Source: Shewanella jiangmenensis
Lineage (GTDB): Bacteria > Pseudomonadota > Gammaproteobacteria > Enterobacterales > Shewanellaceae
Assembly (NCBI RefSeq): GCF_018596335.1
Contig: NZ_JAHEPS010000001.1
Span: 1,054,001 to 1,118,000 of the forward strand
DNA length: 64,000 nt
Reading direction: 5' to 3'
Shown here: piece after piece, positions 19,853 through 30,361 of the stretch
How the letters are laid out: each line of letters begins with the position of its first letter
Position numbering within the stretch: position 1 is the stretch's first letter
Program-made: the position numbers and the translations under genes
Notes under the pieces: model-generated
Seen by the model: the letters and a program-made list of their open reading frames with translations, nothing else
Database searches by the model: none
Told to the model about the DNA's origin: nothing

Positions 19853-20779
19853 TTATTTTGGCTCAGATTGCTTCATGTAGCGGAAAAACTCACTGCTTGG
19901 CTCAAGTACCATCACGTTGCCACTGCCGGCAAAGCTGGCACGGTAGGCATCGAGACTACGCACAAAGGCATAAAACTCAGGGTCTTTCTTGTACGCATCG
20001 GCGTAAATCTTGGCTGCGACCGCATCGCCTTCACCGCGAACAACCTGCGCGTTACGCTGGGCGCTCGACAAACGAACTACTACGTTGGCATCGGCAGTTG
20101 CACGGATTTTCTCCGCTTCTTCGCGGCCCTGGGCACGGTGCTCTTTCGCCACAGCCTGACGCTCGGCGCGCATACGCTGGAAAATTGAGGAGCTGACGTT
20201 GGTTGGCAGGTTAATCTGCTTCACCCGCACGTCCACCACTTCAATACCCAGGTCTTCAGCGCTCTTGCGCACATTGATAAGGGCATTGCGCTGCAGTTCG
20301 TCACGGCTGGAGCTTTCTTTGTCCTGCACTTCACCAACGCGCACACCTGACACGATTTCCTTGATGGTACGCTGACCAAACTCGGTACGCAGGTCACTGT
20401 TTATCTTGCGCTGCAGCAGGGCTTCGGCATTGGACTTAATACCACCATTGGTAGACAGGTAGTACTTTTCAAAGTCCTTGATACGCCACTTCACGTAAGA
20501 GTCGACCATCAGGTCTTTCTTCTCGGAAGTCACGAAGCGGTCGGCGGCGCCATCAAGGGTTTGCACCCGCGCATCCAGATAACGCACTGTGTCGATAAAG
20601 GGCACTTTGACGTGCAGGCCAGGTTCAAACACCTTGGTTTTTTCCACGCCATCCACGTTAACGCGCACTATGTCATTAAAGCGTGACACGATTGCCCGCT
20701 CGCCTTCGCTCACCACCAGCAGTGAGGAGCTCAGCACTGCCAGCACAACCGCCAGCACAACCAGAATCAAACGGCTCAT
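19853..20779 (-). CDS. hflC: FtsH protease modulator HflC
   Basis: 308 residues, shorter than E. coli HflC (334). One N-terminal membrane anchor (3-23), then a stomatin/prohibitin (SPFH/band 7) domain with E-G-E-R-A-I-V-S-R-F and the G-L-H-V-K-V-P-F-I-D motif, then a coiled coil (E-A-E-K-I-R-A-T-A-D). HflC and HflK form a large periplasmic cage around FtsH and limit its access to membrane substrates. It starts 3 bases after the hflK stop. Confidence 0.96.
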   Translation of the reverse strand: MSRLILVVLAVVLAVLSSSLLVVSEGERAIVSRFNDIVRVNVDGVEKTKVFEPGLHVKVPFIDTVRYLDARVQTLDGAADRFVTSEKKDLMVDSYVKWRIKDFEKYYLSTNGGIKSNAEALLQRKINSDLRTEFGQRTIKEIVSGVRVGEVQDKESSSRDELQRNALINVRKSAEDLGIEVVDVRVKQINLPTNVSSSIFQRMRAERQAVAKEHRAQGREEAEKIRATADANVVVRLSSAQRNAQVVRGEGDAVAAKIYADAYKKDPEFYAFVRSLDAYRASFAGSGNVMVLEPSSEFFRYMKQSEPK

Positions 20780-20782
20780 GAA

Positions 20783-21916
20783 TTACTCCCTCCCTTCACG
20801 GACACGATCTTCACGTGAAGGACGACCGCTGACCGGCACGCCGGCAGCGCGATTGTTAGTGCTGCTGTCGACCTGAGGCTGGCTGGAAATGCCGTTTTCT
20901 TCCGGCTCCGCCACACTCACAGACGGGGTGATCATCTTATCCAGCGGCAGATACATCAGGTTGCCATTGTTTTTGGCATCAATCAGCACCTTGTTATTGC
21001 CGGAAAGCACCTGCTCCATGGTCTCGATATAGAGACGCTGACGGGTAACCTCTGGGGCCGCCTTGTACTCAGGCAACAGCTTTTCAAAGCGTGCCACGGC
21101 ACCCTGAGCCTGCTGAACCACCTGCTCTTTGTAAGCACGGGCATCTTCGGCGATACGCTGCTCCTGACCACGGGCACGAGGCTCAACTTCACGCTGATAG
21201 GCTTCGGCTTCACGGATAAAGCGCTGCTCGTCTTCCTGAGCGGCAATGGCGTCATCGAAGGCGTCTTTCACTTCTTCCGGCGGACGAGCCGGCAGGAAGT
21301 TCACGTCGACTATGGTTAAGCCGAGTTTATAAGGCTCAATAATGCGCTCAAGCTCTGCCCAGGTGTCGGTACGGATTTTGTCACGGCCTGTGGTGAGGAT
21401 GTCATCCATGCGGGAGTGACCCACCACGTAGCGCAGGGCGCTGTCGGTGGCTTCACGCAGAGACGAATTGGCATCCACGGCACTGAACATGTATTGGTAG
21501 GCGTCGGTCACCTTGTACTGCACCGCAAGCTCCACCTGAACCACGTTCTCGTCCGAAGTCAGAATGCTGCCCGAGGCCTGAATGGCACGGAAGGTTTCCA
21601 CGTCAACCGGAAAGACTTCATCGATAAAATTGGCCTTCCAGCGCAAACCGGGGCCCACTTCACCAATGTACTCACCAAAACGCAAATGCACGCCGCGCTC
21701 CGCGGTTTTGATGGTATAAAAACCAGACAGGAACCACACAGCTACGCCGAGTGCGAGGATAATACCCAGACCGCCGAAACCGACGCCGTTACCCTTGCCG
21801 CCGAAGCGTTTGGAAATATTGCGAAAGACTTCGTCCAGATCCGGCGGCCCCTTGTCGTTACCGCCTTTGTTTCCCCAAGGGTCCTGACCCTTGTTACCGG
21901 GCTCGTTCCAAGCCAT
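20783..21916 (-). CDS. hflK: FtsH protease modulator HflK
   Basis: 377 residues. The Gly/Asn/Asp-rich cytoplasmic N-terminus (residues 1-50, with G-P-P-D-L-D-E-V-F-R) is typical of HflK; a membrane helix lies about 48-68 and the SPFH domain follows, including T-A-E-R-G-V-H-L-R-F-G-E and D-V-N-F-L-P-A-R-P-P-E-E-V. Partner of the adjacent hflC. Confidence 0.96.
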   Translation of the reverse strand: MAWNEPGNKGQDPWGNKGGNDKGPPDLDEVFRNISKRFGGKGNGVGFGGLGIILALGVAVWFLSGFYTIKTAERGVHLRFGEYIGEVGPGLRWKANFIDEVFPVDVETFRAIQASGSILTSDENVVQVELAVQYKVTDAYQYMFSAVDANSSLREATDSALRYVVGHSRMDDILTTGRDKIRTDTWAELERIIEPYKLGLTIVDVNFLPARPPEEVKDAFDDAIAAQEDEQRFIREAEAYQREVEPRARGQEQRIAEDARAYKEQVVQQAQGAVARFEKLLPEYKAAPEVTRQRLYIETMEQVLSGNNKVLIDAKNNGNLMYLPLDKMITPSVSVAEPEENGISSQPQVDSSTNNRAAGVPVSGRPSREDRVREGRE

Positions 21917-21947
21917 TTAATACTCCATAAGTGGATGATATTAATAG

Positions 21948-23255
21948 TTAACAAACTACCCTATCAGTCGCTGTATCGACAATAAAGGTTTCCAACTCAC
22001 CTTGACTCTGTTTAGCCAGCCGGCACCAGTCGGCATCCGGCAAACGAACAGACAAGATACAGTTCCCCAGATCGTCATACTCTTTCTGCTGTATCGCATC
22101 CAGTCGGTAAAACTGGCCAAGATAATGCCCGGCGTTTGCCGGGATTTTCAGGGTCAGCTCGGCAATCTTACTGCCCACCAACTCCTGAATGGCCTGACGC
22201 AGCAAATCCAGTCCAAGGCTTTGCTGCGCAGACAACCACACCCGGAATGGCTTTCCGGTTTCATCTCTGTCGATTGACGGGCTTACCCCTTCAACCAAAT
22301 CGATTTTGTTACACACAATCAGCTGCGGAATTTCATCGGCTTCGATTTCGGCCAGCACCGCCTGCACCTGCTCCACGTTGTCACGCATTTTTTCATCTGC
22401 GCAATCAATAACATGAAGCAAGAGATCCGCTTCACGGGTCTCTTGAAGTGTGGCTTTGAATGCCGCAACCAAATCGTGTGGAAGATGGCGGATAAACCCA
22501 ACGGTATCCGCAAGAATGGCCGCGCCATCAGCCAGCGCAAGCTTGCGAAGGGTCGGATCCAACGTTGCAAACAGCTGATCGGCCGCATAGACCTCGGCGC
22601 TGGTCAACGAATTGAACAGGGTCGACTTTCCGGCGTTGGTGTAGCCCACCAAAGACACGGTCGGCATATCGCTTCGCTGTCTGGCTCGGCGACTCTGCTC
22701 ACGCTGTTTGTCCACCTTTTCCAGACGACCGTTAATCGTCTTGATCCGGCCGCGCAGCAAGCGTCGGTCGGTTTCGAGCTGAGTTTCACCGGGCCCACGC
22801 ATACCGATACCGCCTTTCTGGCGCTCGAGGTGGGTCCAGCCCCGCACGAGGCGAGTCGACATGTGGCGCAATTGCGCTAGCTCCACCTGCAACTTACCTT
22901 CGTGTGTCCGGGCCCGCTGAGCGAAAATATCCAGGATCAGTGCAGTACGGTCGAGTACCCGACAACGGCACAACTGCTCCAGATTTCGCTCCTGAGCCGG
23001 ACTCAGGGCATGGTTGAAAATCACCACTTTAGCCTCGGTCATGGCCACCAATGCAGCCAATTCCTCCGCTTTGCCGGATCCCACAAAATACTTGCGATCC
23101 GGCGCTCGGCGGCTTCCTGTGATTACACCAACAGAACGGGCACCGGCCGACTCCACCAACAACTGCAACTCGGCGAGATCTTCCCGACTGCCTTCGTCGG
23201 TAAAATCGATATGGACAAGAACCGCAGTTTCTCCCGCCTCATAACGATCAAACAA
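21948..23255 (-). CDS. hflX: Ribosome-associated GTPase HflX
   Basis: 435 residues. HflX splits stalled 70S ribosomes, notably in heat stress. The N-terminal ATP-binding subdomain and coiled-coil linker (about 160-190) include the G-I-G-M-R-G-P-G-E-T-Q-L-E-T-D motif; the G domain has G1 G-Y-T-N-A-G-K-S-T, G2 T-L-D-P-T, G3 D-T-V-G-F-I and G4 N-K-I-D. It lies 33 bases after hfq and 31 before hflK. Confidence 0.97.
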   Translation of the reverse strand: MFDRYEAGETAVLVHIDFTDEGSREDLAELQLLVESAGARSVGVITGSRRAPDRKYFVGSGKAEELAALVAMTEAKVVIFNHALSPAQERNLEQLCRCRVLDRTALILDIFAQRARTHEGKLQVELAQLRHMSTRLVRGWTHLERQKGGIGMRGPGETQLETDRRLLRGRIKTINGRLEKVDKQREQSRRARQRSDMPTVSLVGYTNAGKSTLFNSLTSAEVYAADQLFATLDPTLRKLALADGAAILADTVGFIRHLPHDLVAAFKATLQETREADLLLHVIDCADEKMRDNVEQVQAVLAEIEADEIPQLIVCNKIDLVEGVSPSIDRDETGKPFRVWLSAQQSLGLDLLRQAIQELVGSKIAELTLKIPANAGHYLGQFYRLDAIQQKEYDDLGNCILSVRLPDADWCRLAKQSQGELETFIVDTATDRVVC

Positions 23256-23288
23256 GAAGCAAACCTCTCAAAATAGGATTAACCGGAA

Positions 23289-23561
23289 TTACTGGTCGCC
23301 GGCTACATCATCCTGCTGTGGATTGTAGCCGCTGCCACCCTGGTGGCTGCCCACGTTAAACGGACGGGATGGCACTACGGTCGAAATGGCATGCTTGTAC
23401 ACCATCTGGCTGACAGTGTTTTTCAGCAGGATCACGAACTGGTCGAAAGACTCAACCTGGCCCTGAAGCTTGATGCCGTTAACCAAATAGATTGAAACTG
23501 GAACACGCTCACGGCGCAGTGCGTTCAGAAATGGGTCTTGTAAAGATTGCCCCTTTGCCAT
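23289..23561 (-). CDS. hfq: RNA chaperone Hfq
   Basis: 90 residues. The Sm core (1-70) is canonical: Q-S-L-Q-D-P-F-L-N near residue 8 (proximal face), [10 protein letters not shown], and Y-K-H-A-I-S-T-V (residues 55-62). The short C-terminal tail is Gly/Asp/Gln-rich and shorter than the E. coli tail. Hexameric Hfq pairs small RNAs with mRNAs. Located between miaA and hflX as in enterics. Confidence 0.98.
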   Translation of the reverse strand: MAKGQSLQDPFLNALRRERVPVSIYLVNGIKLQGQVESFDQFVILLKNTVSQMVYKHAISTVVPSRPFNVGSHQGGSGYNPQQDDVAGDQ

Positions 23562-23641
23562 TTGTTATTTCCTTTTTAAATTATAAAATTCCAATACAAA
23601 CGTTTTTTGTTTGAATTGAGTAGTATACAGCAAAAGCAGAT

Positions 23642-24583
23642 TCACTTCCGGGATTGCTGTACAAGTTTCTCCAAATTCCCTGCTTCGCCGCTTATAAGCC
23701 ACTGCAAATCAGCCCAACCCCGCAACCATGTTAATTGACGCTTTGCCAATTGCCTAGTAGCGGCCACAGCTTTTTCGACCATAGTATCATGGTCATATTC
23801 GCCCTCCAGATACTGCCATACCTGTCGGTAACCTACGCATCGCATTGACGGCAGTTCAAGGTGCAAGTCTCCCCGACCTTTTAACCTTGCCACTTCATCA
23901 ACAAATCCCTGCGCAAGCATGGCTTGGAAACGCTGCCCAATAAGCGCATGCAGCGTTTTCCGCTCCGCCGGTGCAATGGCGAACTGCACCATACGGTAGG
24001 GCAAGGCATCCGCCTTGACCTGAGTTAATTCGGTCAGCGTTTTGCCGCTGATCCGGTACACCTCAAGCGCCCGCGATAACCGCTGCGGATCGTTTGGGTG
24101 GATTCTGGCGGCCGACACCGGATCGACAGCCTTAAGTTCATCGTGCATTGCCTGCCAGCCCCTGGCCTCAACCTCGGCGGCAATGGCAGCCCTGACTGAC
24201 TCGTCGGCACTGGGCAGCGGCGACAGCCCATCTAGCAGCGTCTTGAAGTACATCATGGTGCCGCCAACCAGCAGCGGCGTTTTACCGCGGGAGAGAATAT
24301 CTTCAATCTCCCGCACTGCATCGGCACGAAAATCCGCCGCCGAGTAGCTTTCCAGCGGATCGAGAATATCGATAAGCCGGTGCGGCGCCAGCGCAAGTTC
24401 CTCGGCCGTGGGCTTGGCGGTGCCTATATCCATGCCGCGATAAATAAGCGCGGAATCAACCGAGATAATTTCGCAGTTGTGCTTTTGTGCAAGCTCAAGC
24501 GCCAGCGCGGTTTTGCCGGACGCAGTCGGCCCCATCAAAAACAGCACTGTAGGCAGCGCTGCGACGTCAGTGTTTGTGTTCAT
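23642..24583 (-). CDS. miaA: tRNA dimethylallyltransferase
   Basis: 313 residues. It prenylates A37 of UNN-reading tRNAs (i6A). Walker [10 protein letters not shown] (18-26), [16 protein letters not shown], and V-G-G-T-M-M-Y-F-K are diagnostic; [12 protein letters not shown] lies near the C-terminus. It overlaps the end of mutL by 17 bases, showing coupling; E. coli hfq promoters lie inside miaA and the same may hold here. Confidence 0.97.
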   Translation of the reverse strand: MNTNTDVAALPTVLFLMGPTASGKTALALELAQKHNCEIISVDSALIYRGMDIGTAKPTAEELALAPHRLIDILDPLESYSAADFRADAVREIEDILSRGKTPLLVGGTMMYFKTLLDGLSPLPSADESVRAAIAAEVEARGWQAMHDELKAVDPVSAARIHPNDPQRLSRALEVYRISGKTLTELTQVKADALPYRMVQFAIAPAERKTLHALIGQRFQAMLAQGFVDEVARLKGRGDLHLELPSMRCVGYRQVWQYLEGEYDHDTMVEKAVAATRQLAKRQLTWLRGWADLQWLISGEAGNLEKLVQQSRK

Positions 24584-26564
24584 TAAGCCATGTCTGCCAG
24601 GGCAATTCCCGGCCGCCTGTTAAAATCGAGTCTCTCACGTCGCTTGCAAGCAGCTGAATACGCTGCCAAAGCTTGGGTGCGGCCTCAAATGCCGGACTGT
24701 GAGCCGCAAGCCAGGCGCTGAGCGCCTCATCAGCCGGCTCTTCGAGCTTTATCCACTCGAGGAACTCCGGGATCACGCTGGCAAGCTGACTGTCCCTCAG
24801 ATATGGGGGCACTTTTTTGATTATCAACTGCTGATAGCGAATTGCCAGCTCAAGCCCAAGCCGTCGAAGCAAGGTATCACGCTCAGAGAGTATCTGTGCC
24901 CAATCCGGATCGGCGGCAACCGATACCGGCATCAATAACGGCTGACCCACAAGCCCCGTCGGTAAGCTTTGCTTGATATCATAAGTCAGCACCGATCGGG
25001 CAGCCTCATCAAGGGCGAGCAATCTAAGTTCAGTGCCTTCGCAAAACACCCAGTAGCGGCCATCAAGCAGCGGCGGCATCGGGGTAATAGAACCCGTGTA
25101 AGTCGTATCAGCCTGAGTGCGCGCGGCCTGCGGCGTGCGCAAAAGCTCAGCGTAACTTTGCGCTGCGCTGTGAAGTTGCGCCGCGCCCTTTAAATTGCCA
25201 CCAAGCTCTTCGCGCACATAGCGCCCGCCCTGAGAGCTGCCAGCGCTGTAGGAATTGCCAGCGCCTTGGCCGCTGCGGGCGCCGCCATAACTGCCCTGCC
25301 CCGCACCTGTATATCCCGGCGCTGCGCTGCCAACGCCTTTGTTATCAAAGTCTGCGAAGCCTGAGCCACTATGCGTTAGAGACGCCGCCAAACCCGAGCG
25401 CTGAGCATCATCGCTGCTGCGGGACGAAAGCGTAAAAGCAACATCAGTAGTCGCTCCCTTCACAGCCAACACGTCGTCATCGACGCTGCTGACCAGCTTA
25501 TCGGCAGTGCCCAGTTCAGACTGAAGCGTCGACTGGCTCGGGGGCTGAAGCGCAGACTGAATTGGCAGCGCCTGAATCTGCGAAAGCGCCGACTGCAACA
25601 CCTGCAAAATAAAATCGTGTACGTAACGGGCCTGATGAAAACGCACTTCATGTTTGGCCGGATGCACGTTGACATCCACCTGATGCGGGTCGAGGCTGAA
25701 CATCAGCACGTAGCCAGGCTGCTCAACACTCGCAAACTGCGCAAACGCCTGACGCACGGCATGATTAACCAGCCGGTCGCGTACCAGGCGGCCATTGACA
25801 TAAAAATAGTTGCAATCGACGGATTCACCGAGCGAGGGCGACTGCAAATAGCCGCCAAGATGCATACCATCATGCTGACAATCGACCTTAACGGCGCTGT
25901 CGGCAAAGCCGCGACCTGCGACCTGCGCAAGGCGCTGCAGATATTGGCTGTCGGTGGTGGCCGGACGGAACTGGCGCACGATTTTATCGTTATGACTCAG
26001 GGTAAAATGCACGTCAGAGCGTACCAGAGCGATCCGCTTAAGCCACTCATCAATATGGGTGAATTCTGTCTTGTCGCTCTTTAAAAAACGCCGTCTGGCC
26101 GGGGTGTTGAAAAAAAGATCGCTCACCTCAATGCTGGTGCCTACCGGATGCGCCGCCGGCATCAGTTTAAGCGCCACTTCCGAGCCTTCGGCGTGGGCCT
26201 GCCAGGCCTCGGATTGATCTGCGGTGCGGGAGGTCAGTGTCAGACGCGACACCGAGCTGATACTCGCGAGCGCCTCACCACGAAAGCCAAAACTTAAAAT
26301 GCCTTCCAAATCATCGAGGGTTTGCACCTTGGAGGTGGCGTGACGCGCCAGCGCCAGAGTGAGTTCATCCCTCGGGATACCCGCGCCATTGTCGCGGATA
26401 CGGATAAGCTTGCTGCCGCCCTTGTCGATATCGATATCAACGCGGCTCGCGCCGGCATCGAGACTGTTTTCGACCAGTTCTTTGACCACAGAGGCAGGAC
26501 GTTCAACCACTTCTCCCGCTGCAATCTGGTTCGCCAGCTGTGGCGGCAGTATCTGAATCGCCAT
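24567..26564 (-). CDS. mutL: DNA mismatch repair protein MutL
   Basis: 665 residues. GHKL ATPase N-terminus with E29/N33 ([12 protein letters not shown]), D-N-G-A-G-I-P (58-64) and G-F-R-G-E-A-L (93-99); the N-terminal domain ends near 330. A long linker (about 335-460) includes a Gly/Ser/Tyr-rich low-complexity part at 400-448. The C-terminal dimerisation domain lacks the DQHA-x2-E-x4-E endonuclease motif, as in methyl-directed enteric MutL. It starts 4 bases after the amidase stop and overlaps miaA. Confidence 0.97.
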   Translation of the reverse strand: MAIQILPPQLANQIAAGEVVERPASVVKELVENSLDAGASRVDIDIDKGGSKLIRIRDNGAGIPRDELTLALARHATSKVQTLDDLEGILSFGFRGEALASISSVSRLTLTSRTADQSEAWQAHAEGSEVALKLMPAAHPVGTSIEVSDLFFNTPARRRFLKSDKTEFTHIDEWLKRIALVRSDVHFTLSHNDKIVRQFRPATTDSQYLQRLAQVAGRGFADSAVKVDCQHDGMHLGGYLQSPSLGESVDCNYFYVNGRLVRDRLVNHAVRQAFAQFASVEQPGYVLMFSLDPHQVDVNVHPAKHEVRFHQARYVHDFILQVLQSALSQIQALPIQSALQPPSQSTLQSELGTADKLVSSVDDDVLAVKGATTDVAFTLSSRSSDDAQRSGLAASLTHSGSGFADFDNKGVGSAAPGYTGAGQGSYGGARSGQGAGNSYSAGSSQGGRYVREELGGNLKGAAQLHSAAQSYAELLRTPQAARTQADTTYTGSITPMPPLLDGRYWVFCEGTELRLLALDEAARSVLTYDIKQSLPTGLVGQPLLMPVSVAADPDWAQILSERDTLLRRLGLELAIRYQQLIIKKVPPYLRDSQLASVIPEFLEWIKLEEPADEALSAWLAAHSPAFEAAPKLWQRIQLLASDVRDSILTGGRELPWQTWLNEHKH

Positions 26565-26568
26565 CGGC

Positions 26569-27894
26569 TCAGCCCTGGGGGATCACAAGCTGCTGCCCAA
26601 TCCGCACCGTATCAGACTTAAGATTATTGGCCTGACGGATACTGGACATGGACACGCCATAGCGGGCGGCGATGCCGGACAAGGATTCACCGCGCTGCAC
26701 CAGATGCTTACTGCTGCTCGCTTTACTCTTGCTGCGGCTTGCCAGCATGGAATCACCTGGCGGATTGGCCTCAAAATAGCGCATTACGCCGGAGTGAATC
26801 GCCTTGGCGAGCTTCTCCTGATGGGCGCTGTTTCTCAGCAGTTTTTCTTCGGCCGGGTTAGATATAAAGCCGGTTTCCACCAGAATCGATGGGATATCTG
26901 GGGATTTAAGCACCGCCAGACTCGCCATTTCGGGGCGATTTTTATGAAGCTCAGTAACCCGGCCAAGGTCGCGCAGAATATCGTTGGCGACACTGTGACT
27001 GATGGCCATGGAGCGGTCCATCGACATGTCGAGTAAGGTCATTGCCAGATACTGCTCGTCGTCGGCGTTTTGAATAATTTCACCGGCGCCGCCAAGCAGC
27101 TCCGAGTGCTTTTCTTTTTGCTCAAGCCAGCGACCGATTTCACTGTTGGCGCGGCGCATCGACAGCACCCACACTGACGCGCCCTTGGGATTGGGCGAGG
27201 TAAAGGCGTCAGCATGAATCGACACCAGCAAATCGGCGCGATGCTTTCGGGCCAAATCCGAGCGGCGGTTAAGGTTAACAAAGTAGTCGCCGGTGCGGGT
27301 CATCACGGCTTTCATGCCGGGTGTGGCGTCGATTTTCGCCTGAACCCGTTTGGCAATTTCCAGCGCAATTTTCTTTTCATACAGTCCGGTCGGGCCAATG
27401 GAGCCCGGGTCATCGCCGCCGTGGCCGGCATCGATGGCGACAACGATATCGCGCAGCGACTGAGGAGCCGACGCAGTGACATTACGGCTTGGGGCGGTTT
27501 TCTCTTCCAAATCCACCACCAAACGGTTGCCATAAGGCGCGGTGGGCGGCAGCGAAAACAGATTTGCATTCACCGGGCGGTTTAAATCAATCACCACCCG
27601 CAGCATGCCCTTTGACGGCGCCTTGCTGAAACGCAACTTTTTGACCAGCTTGGAGTTGTTGGCCACCTTTTCCAGCGCGAGTTTACTTTGAGTGTCGGCC
27701 AGATCCACCACCAGACGGTCGGGCGATGGCAAAATAGAATGGCTGTAACTTGGCTTGGCCGCCAAATCGAACACCAGACGGGTAGATTCAGGCGCGGCCC
27801 AAATCCGCACCCCTTCAAGTTTGTTGGCCGCACTGGCGCCAAAAGCAAACACCAGCGCCATGATGGCAAAGAGTCTTATTGTATTTGTTTTCAT
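26569..27894 (-). CDS. amiB: N-acetylmuramoyl-L-alanine amidase with AMIN and LysM domains
   Basis: 441 residues, periplasmic. Signal peptide 1-22; AMIN septum-targeting domain about 25-125; Amidase_3 zinc domain about 150-370 with [12 protein letters not shown] and S-I-H-A-D-A-F carrying zinc histidines, and V-E-T-G-F-I-S-N near the end; one LysM peptidoglycan-binding domain at the C-terminus ([16 protein letters not shown]). It splits septal peptidoglycan during division. Order tsaE-amiB-mutL-miaA is as in E. coli; its start overlaps tsaE by 4 bases. Confidence 0.95.
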   Translation of the reverse strand: MKTNTIRLFAIMALVFAFGASAANKLEGVRIWAAPESTRLVFDLAAKPSYSHSILPSPDRLVVDLADTQSKLALEKVANNSKLVKKLRFSKAPSKGMLRVVIDLNRPVNANLFSLPPTAPYGNRLVVDLEEKTAPSRNVTASAPQSLRDIVVAIDAGHGGDDPGSIGPTGLYEKKIALEIAKRVQAKIDATPGMKAVMTRTGDYFVNLNRRSDLARKHRADLLVSIHADAFTSPNPKGASVWVLSMRRANSEIGRWLEQKEKHSELLGGAGEIIQNADDEQYLAMTLLDMSMDRSMAISHSVANDILRDLGRVTELHKNRPEMASLAVLKSPDIPSILVETGFISNPAEEKLLRNSAHQEKLAKAIHSGVMRYFEANPPGDSMLASRSKSKASSSKHLVQRGESLSGIAARYGVSMSSIRQANNLKSDTVRIGQQLVIPQG

Positions 27895-28352
27895 TGGCTC
27901 AAATGTTCAATCACTGCCTGACCGGCGGCGCTGCCGGCATGGACATTCAGCTCTCGCCCGTTACCGCTGTAGGCAAGGTGCAGGTGCAGATCCGCTGGCG
28001 GCAACAAGCCTTCGCCGCGATCCGGCCACTCAACGATACACAGGCTGTTTTCGGAAAAATAATCGCGAATGCCCATAAACTCCAGCTCTTCCGGATCGGA
28101 CAGGCGATAAAGATCAAAATGATAAACTTCGACCCCGGGCAGCTCATAAGGTTCCACCAGGGTATAGGTTGGACTTTTAACGGCGCCCTGATGACCGAGC
28201 GCCTGAATCAGGCCACGGCTTAAGGTCGTTTTGCCGGCGCCCAAATCGCCGGTGAGATACAAGGTCAGAGGTGGACGGGCTACCTTGGCCAGCTTCTGAC
28301 CAATTTCGACTGTGACCGCTTCATTTTCAAGGTAAAACTTAACGTCTTGCAT
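27891..28352 (-). CDS. tsaE: tRNA t6A biosynthesis ATPase TsaE
   Basis: 153 residues. P-loop [10 protein letters not shown] (around 35-44), then [10 protein letters not shown] and a Walker-B-like D-L-Y-R-L. TsaE works with TsaB and TsaD to install threonylcarbamoyl on A37 of ANN-reading tRNAs. Overlaps amiB by 4 bases and follows nnr after an attenuator hairpin. Confidence 0.96.
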   Translation of the reverse strand: MQDVKFYLENEAVTVEIGQKLAKVARPPLTLYLTGDLGAGKTTLSRGLIQALGHQGAVKSPTYTLVEPYELPGVEVYHFDLYRLSDPEELEFMGIRDYFSENSLCIVEWPDRGEGLLPPADLHLHLAYSGNGRELNVHAGSAAGQAVIEHLSQ

Positions 28353-28372
28353 CCTGGCTCTACACTAAAAAG

Positions 28373-28401
28373 CAAAAGTGCCGGCACCGCTGGCCGGCAC
28401 T
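28373..28401 (-). terminator. Hairpin between nnr and tsaE
   Basis: A 9-bp stem AGTGCCGGC / GCCGGCACT (28377-28385 with 28393-28401), 7-base loop, followed on minus by TTTTGCTTTTT. A probable partial terminator within the superoperon. Confidence 0.75.
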
Positions 28402-28418
28402 GGCTTATTCTATGTCGC

Positions 28419-29909
28419 CTAGATTAAATCACTATTGACCAATTGGCGAATAAAAGGCATCAGATCGCTGGCCAGCATGCCACGCTCGCCGCTCTTTGCC
28501 GCAAGGTCGGCCGCTTCGCCATGAACCACGACACCGGCAACGGTTGCTGTCATGGTATCCAGCCCCTGCGCCATCAGGGCGGCGATTATACCAGATAACA
28601 CGTCGCCGCACCCACCGCTGGCAAGACCGGGATTACCCACAGGTGCCACCACCAGAGATTCGCCATCATAAATAAGAGTGCCCGCGCCTTTAAGCAGCAC
28701 TACACCGCCATAAAGGTCATGAAGCCTGCGCACCGCATCAAAACGGTCAGCTTCAATGTCGGCAATGCTGATGCCAAGTAATCTCGCCGCCTCGCCGGGA
28801 TGCGGCGTCAGCACCCGGTTGGGCTGTTTGCAGGGCTCTTTGGCGAGCATGTTCAGTGCATCGGCATCAAGCACACAGGGCTTGTCGGACAGCCCGACCG
28901 CCTTGTACAGGTTATAACCCCAGTCATCCTTACCAAGGCCGGGGCCAAGCACCAATACGTCGGCCCAGCCAAGGCGCAGATACACTTCCATGTCCACCAG
29001 CTCGCAGCCCCAGAACATGAGTTCGGGGCGGTTGGCATTGACTGTCATCTGATGTTCAGGGCGGCTGATAACGGTTACCAGGCCAGCGCCGGCACGCAGA
29101 CAGGCCTCGCCTGCGAGGCGCACCGCACCGGCCATGCCGTAGTTGCCGCCCATCACAGTCACTTTGCCGGACTTACCCTTGTGGCTGTCTCTTGCCCTTT
29201 TACCCAATAAATCAGTAAGGTACCCGGCATCTACCCGTTTCGCCGCAATAGGTTGCAGAGCAAGTGCAGGCCCAAAGCCGAGATCGGCAAAGTGAATTTT
29301 GCCGGCGAAGTGGCGCGCACGGGACGTAAAAAGCCCCTGCTTAAGCGCGCCAAAACAGAGGGTGACATCGGCTTCGACCGCAACAGGCTCCACATTACCA
29401 GTGTCGGCATTGACGCCGGATGGCATGTCGAGGCTAAGTACCCAGGCCGGACTTGCGTTGATGGCATCGATGCACGCTTTAAGCTCTGATGTAAGCTCAC
29501 CGCTCACACCTGTCCCCAAAATGCCGTCCACTAAAAGCTCGGCATCACTTAACAGTGCACTGTCAAAGGGCGTGAGTTCACCGCCTGCGGCGATAAACTG
29601 CTGCTCTGCCGCCTGATGCTCTGCCGTTTTCCCTTCGCCTAGCAGGCAAACAATGGGGGAGTGACCGCTTTCAAGCAGTAAGCGGGCGAGCACCAAGGCA
29701 TCGGCGCCATTGTTACCTTTACCGGCGATAATGACAGTTTTAGCGTGGCGGCGCTGATACTCCCCAAGCAAGCCAAACGCCGCGGCAGCGGCGCGCTCAA
29801 CCAGCCCAAACAGGCTAACGTCGCCACGCGCAACCAGCGCAAGCTCGGCCGCACGCACGGCAGCCTGAGTGTAAAGTGATTGGGGCAAGGATTCAGCGAA
29901 GGCCGCCAT
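28419..29909 (-). CDS. nnr: Bifunctional NAD(P)H-hydrate epimerase / ADP-dependent dehydratase
   Basis: 496 residues. It repairs hydrated NAD(P)H. The N-terminal YjeF epimerase domain (1-215) has G-K-G-N-N-G-A-D-A-L and L-D-M-P-S-G-V-N-A-D-T-G; the C-terminal dehydratase (about 225-490) has G-K-V-T-V-M-G-G, L-G-P-G-L-G-K-D, D-A-D-A-L-N, T-P-H-P-G-E-A-A-R-L and N-P-G-L-A-S-G-G-C-G-D-V-L-S-G. It is the first gene of the superoperon. The queG gene that adjoins nnr in E. coli is absent here. Confidence 0.95.
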   Translation of the reverse strand: MAAFAESLPQSLYTQAAVRAAELALVARGDVSLFGLVERAAAAAFGLLGEYQRRHAKTVIIAGKGNNGADALVLARLLLESGHSPIVCLLGEGKTAEHQAAEQQFIAAGGELTPFDSALLSDAELLVDGILGTGVSGELTSELKACIDAINASPAWVLSLDMPSGVNADTGNVEPVAVEADVTLCFGALKQGLFTSRARHFAGKIHFADLGFGPALALQPIAAKRVDAGYLTDLLGKRARDSHKGKSGKVTVMGGNYGMAGAVRLAGEACLRAGAGLVTVISRPEHQMTVNANRPELMFWGCELVDMEVYLRLGWADVLVLGPGLGKDDWGYNLYKAVGLSDKPCVLDADALNMLAKEPCKQPNRVLTPHPGEAARLLGISIADIEADRFDAVRRLHDLYGGVVLLKGAGTLIYDGESLVVAPVGNPGLASGGCGDVLSGIIAALMAQGLDTMTATVAGVVVHGEAADLAAKSGERGMLASDLMPFIRQLVNSDLI

Positions 29910-29927
29910 GCCAACTCTCCATAAAAT

Positions 29928-29940
29928 ATCTAATTTAGAT
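29928..29940. promoter_or_regulatory. Perfect palindrome upstream of nnr
   Basis: ATCTAA-T-TTAGAT, a perfect 13-base inverted repeat 19 bases before the nnr start, in the 124-base divergent gap. It may be an operator, or chance in AT-rich promoter DNA. Confidence 0.35.
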
Positions 29941-30033
29941 CAATAGCTTGAATTTAACTGGCAAGCATAGAGATCTGTTCATACACTTAATCTAGGTCTT
30001 GTTTGACCAAGGACTCACCTTCGGAGCACTGTC

Positions 30034-30222
30034 ATGACAGCCACACGGATGATGCTGTTTACCTTGCTGATCTTGGTTTTGTCGGTGCTGCTTATCAGCC
30101 TGCCGCTGACCTCCAACATCCTTATCCAGGCACTTTTGCTGCTGTGCGTGCTGATGGTGGCGTTCGGCCTGTACCGGGCGCTGACCCAGCCATCGCAGGA
30201 TAAAGACAACGACCGGCGCTGA
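30034..30222 (+). CDS. Small two-helix membrane protein, unknown function
   Basis: 62 residues. Two hydrophobic segments (about 6-26 and 28-48) joined by L-T-S-N, with a charged, hydrophilic tail Q-P-S-Q-D-K-D-N-D-R-R. A GGAG ribosome site sits 8 bases before the ATG. I do not recognise the family. It is divergent from nnr and convergent with the 151-residue gene, with a hairpin in between. Confidence 0.65.
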   Translation: MTATRMMLFTLLILVLSVLLISLPLTSNILIQALLLLCVLMVAFGLYRALTQPSQDKDNDRR

Positions 30223-30320
30223 AGGCAGAGCGCTTAAAACACTATCAGTTTACTGGCCAGGCTAACTTTGATGCAGGTCATGTAATTCGCGTAAAGCTAA
30301 ACAAATTTGTTTTAACAATA

Positions 30321-30346
30321 AAAAAGCCGGCACTGTGGCCGGCTTT
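30321..30346. terminator. Terminator between two convergent small genes
   Basis: AAAGCCGGC / GCCGGCTTT (30323-30331 with 30338-30346), 6-base loop, T6 on the minus strand. Confidence 0.9.
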
Positions 30347-30361
30347 GCTTAGTTTATCCGC

